64,000 nucleotides of DNA from Macrococcoides epidermidis (GTDB taxonomy: Bacteria > Bacillota > Bacilli > Staphylococcales > Staphylococcaceae), in assembly GCF_042659445.1 (NCBI RefSeq), contig NZ_JBHSSR010000001.1; one strand, 5' to 3'. Under the pieces are notes generated by a model, which was not told where the DNA came from, searched no databases, and worked only from the letters and a program-made list of their open reading frames with translations. This document shows, one piece after another, positions 62,173 through 64,000 of the stretch (positions are counted from its first letter, which is position 1; every line of letters begins with the position of its first letter). Position numbers and translations under genes: made by a program.

Positions 62173-63000
62173 ATGCAATTATTAAATTGCTGCATTTTTA
62201 CAACAATTTATTTTTGTTTTATATTAGTCGTGACATTTATTAAAGGAGGAGAAGAAAGTGGATACAAGTTTTATATAATCATCTGGTTTATTTTAGGGTC
62301 ATGCATTGGTTCATTTATGCTTTGTCTGACTTATGAAACGGATTGTATGTGTCGGAAATCAAGGTGTGACCAATGTCATCACAATCTTGCATGGATGGAT
62401 TTAATACCGGTATATTCATTCTTATTGAATAGGGGTAGGTGCAGATATTGCAATTGTAAATTATCTAGTAAATATTTAATTTGCGAAATATTAACTGGTT
62501 TGGCGCTTGTTCATTTAAGTTTGAATCAGCAATTCAATATTGATTTATTAGCTACAATCGCAATCATGCTTATTCCATTATCAATATATGATACTGAACA
62601 TTTAAAAATACCTAATATAATGCTAATTTTATTATTTATAACGCTAATGCTGATTAATCTAAAAGACATGTTAATCTATCAAATATATTTTTCCTATGAA
62701 GTCTTTCTATTTAAACTACTAATTTTTATACTACTTCATTTATTTTTCTTTCTCTCAAAGTGTATTGGTTATGGAGATATTAAATTATTTTCAATACTTC
62801 TTCTATTCTTGCCCATTCCATTTTTTATAGCGTTATTTTTTATAACATATTTAATAGGTGGTCTTAGTTGTATCATCTTTTTAAGTTATAAAACTGGGCT
62901 TAAAAAAGTACCACTTATCCCTTTTATAACGACATCATTTTTTGTAGTACTCCTATTATATGAACAAATCAAAATATTGTACTTTGGAGGATTTGTCTGA
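62173..63000 (+). CDS. comC: Late competence prepilin peptidase ComC (start apparently frameshifted)
   Basis: Type IV prepilin leader peptidase/N-methylase (A24) that processes ComG pseudopilins for DNA uptake. LGSCIGSFMLCL, the zinc motif RCDQCHHNLAWMDLIPVYSF...CRYC, catalytic Asp in SIYDTEHLKIPN and the second in GYGDIKLFS are all present, with about seven membrane segments. The start is odd. AAAGGAGGAG (62242-62251) precedes GTG at 62258, but that frame stops after MDTSFI; one added base would join it to IIWFILGSCIG. The frame from ATG at 62173 is open but has no ribosome binding site. Stop overlaps radC (TGATG). Confidence 0.8.
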   Translation: MQLLNCCIFTTIYFCFILVVTFIKGGEESGYKFYIIIWFILGSCIGSFMLCLTYETDCMCRKSRCDQCHHNLAWMDLIPVYSFLLNRGRCRYCNCKLSSKYLICEILTGLALVHLSLNQQFNIDLLATIAIMLIPLSIYDTEHLKIPNIMLILLFITLMLINLKDMLIYQIYFSYEVFLFKLLIFILLHLFFFLSKCIGYGDIKLFSILLLFLPIPFFIALFFITYLIGGLSCIIFLSYKTGLKKVPLIPFITTSFFVVLLLYEQIKILYFGGFV

Positions 63001-63671
63001 TGATTGATATTCCATTAGATATCGATAAACCAAGAGAACGACTAATGATCTATGGTGCCGATAAGTTAACAAACCAGGAACTGTTATCATTGATTATCGG
63101 CACTGGTGTACGCGATGAATCTGTTTACCAAGTTTCAGAAAATTTATTGAATCAAGTAGATAATATTAAGGATTTGAGATATTTAACTTTGCAGGAACTG
63201 ACACAAGTTAAAGGTATCGGTGACAAAAAAGCAGCAACAATGCTTGCAGTAATAGAACTGGCACAGCGTATGCATACACATTCTCTGGAACAGAGGATTA
63301 AGATTAACTCACCTCAATGTGTAGCAGATTTATTGATGGAACGCATGCGATATTTTACTCAGGAGCATTTTATAGTATTGATGTTAAATACAAAGAATTA
63401 CGTCATACATGAGCATACAATCTTTATCGGATCATTAAATGCATCCATCGTTCATCCGCGTGAAATATTTCGAGAAGCCATTAAAAGAAGTGCGGCGAAT
63501 ATCATTGCAGTTCATAATCATCCATCAGGTTGTGCAGAACCGAGTTATGAAGATATTGAAGCGACACGAAGACTCGTAAGTGTCGGAGAACTCGTCGGCA
63601 TTGATTTACTGGATCATATTATTATCGGAGATGGCACTTTTGTCAGTATTAAAGAAAGGGGACAATTATAA
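63000..63671 (+). CDS. radC: RadC family (JAB/MPN-like) protein
   Basis: 223 residues. An N-terminal helix-hairpin-helix region (ELTQVKGIGDKKAATML) is followed by the JAMM-like domain HNHPSGCAEPSYEDIEATR. Despite its name, a role in DNA repair is disputed; competence regulons in other Firmicutes and streptococci include radC. ATG overlaps the comC stop. Overlaps the next frame by one base. Confidence 0.95.
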   Translation: MIDIPLDIDKPRERLMIYGADKLTNQELLSLIIGTGVRDESVYQVSENLLNQVDNIKDLRYLTLQELTQVKGIGDKKAATMLAVIELAQRMHTHSLEQRIKINSPQCVADLLMERMRYFTQEHFIVLMLNTKNYVIHEHTIFIGSLNASIVHPREIFREAIKRSAANIIAVHNHPSGCAEPSYEDIEATRRLVSVGELVGIDLLDHIIIGDGTFVSIKERGQL

Positions 63672-64000
63672 TGGGTCTGGATATGTATATCTACTTAAAA
63701 GATAAATCTACTGAAGAAATGATTGAATTCTCTTATTTTAGAAAATTTAACGCGTTACACGGATACTTTGATATCAAATATAACCTGGATAATCCATGTA
63801 GTATTGAGATTGCAGAGGATGATCTGACGAATCTCATGTTTAAGGTCAATGCCATACGAATGAATGCTAATGTTGCACCTAAAGCTTTACCGGTGTATTA
63901 CGGACCATTTTTTGGGAGTTATGACTATGGCTATATTTACTTTGAATATATCGATCAGCTATATAAAGATTTAAAGCGTTTGTTACAGGTTGACCGGAAG
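63671..64000 (+). CDS. Unknown protein, N-terminal 110 residues (cut by window edge)
   Basis: ATG at 63671 overlaps the radC stop (TAATG) and the frame stays open to the last base. It begins MGLDMYIYLKDKS and contains FSYFRKFNALHGYF, a start found in uncharacterised bacterial proteins with an invariant MGLDMY pattern. No domain with known function seen. Coupled to radC by overlap; the C-terminal part is outside. Confidence 0.75.
   Translation, partial: MGLDMYIYLKDKSTEEMIEFSYFRKFNALHGYFDIKYNLDNPCSIEIAEDDLTNLMFKVNAIRMNANVAPKALPVYYGPFFGSYDYGYIYFEYIDQLYKDLKRLLQVDRK

Overview
The window is a low-GC Firmicute chromosome segment. Gene content and order point to the family Staphylococcaceae, most probably Macrococcus or a close relative: thrS-lysP-infC-rpmI-rplT, pheST-rnhC-zapA-cvpA-polX-mutS2-trxA-uvrC-sdhCAB-murI, tig-clpX-engB-hemAXCDBL and valS-folC-comC-radC are all staphylococcal blocks. 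The assignment is an inference from protein sequences and synteny recalled from memory; no search was run. No phage, insertion sequence, CRISPR array, rRNA or replication origin was seen.

Layout. 1-4.1 kb: the end of thrS, a lysine riboswitch with lysP, and the L20-type leader with infC-rpmI-rplT. 4.2-9.25 kb: an assimilatory or anaerobic nitrite reductase operon (sirB, sirC, nirB, nirD, sumT) that makes its own siroheme, behind a promoter carrying both an NreC-type and a Rex-type palindrome. 9.3-13.8 kb: an unknown basic protein, a MOSC protein, a DUF819 membrane protein and an M42 peptidase. 13.8-17.6 kb: an AT-rich accessory stretch with small unknown genes, a nucleotidyltransferase, a PadR regulator/HAAS membrane protein/28-residue amphipathic peptide operon, and a 51-bp tandem repeat array. 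17.7-19.9 kb: a divergent 2-keto acid decarboxylase and MarR regulator pair with shared operators.

19.9-41.8 kb: an rRNA methyltransferase, an NTF2-like protein, a three-gene unknown membrane cluster, a Phe T-box with pheST, a NERD protein, rnhC, zapA, cvpA, polX, mutS2, trxA, uvrC, sdhCAB, a MarR regulator, murI, an XTP pyrophosphatase and a YfcE-type phosphodiesterase. 41.99 kb: tRNA-Arg(TCT), then a sirtuin on the minus strand. 43.0-54.4 kb: a Nudix protein, an unknown helical-repeat protein, tig, clpX, engB and the complete glutamate-to-uroporphyrinogen III (C5) heme operon hemAXCDBL. 54.7-64 kb: a low-complexity membrane protein with a SigB-like promoter, an AbrB-type permease, a Val T-box with valS, folC, a YfcC-family transporter, comC (apparently frameshifted at its start), radC and a truncated unknown gene.

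How the parts connect. hemAXCDBL makes uroporphyrinogen III; SumT, SirC and SirB then convert it to siroheme for NirB, so the two tetrapyrrole loci form one pathway 40 kb apart. Four regulatory RNAs control housekeeping genes: the lysine riboswitch, the L20 leader and two T-boxes. Compared with Staphylococcus aureus, as recalled, the pheST-to-yfcE block and the nir operon lie between rplT and the tig-proximal genes. The most interesting leads are the AUA start of infC, the dual NreC/Rex nir promoter, the PSM-like peptide in the PadR operon, the in-frame 51-bp repeats, the duplicated 30-bp element that starts on the sdhB stop codon, and the comC frameshift.
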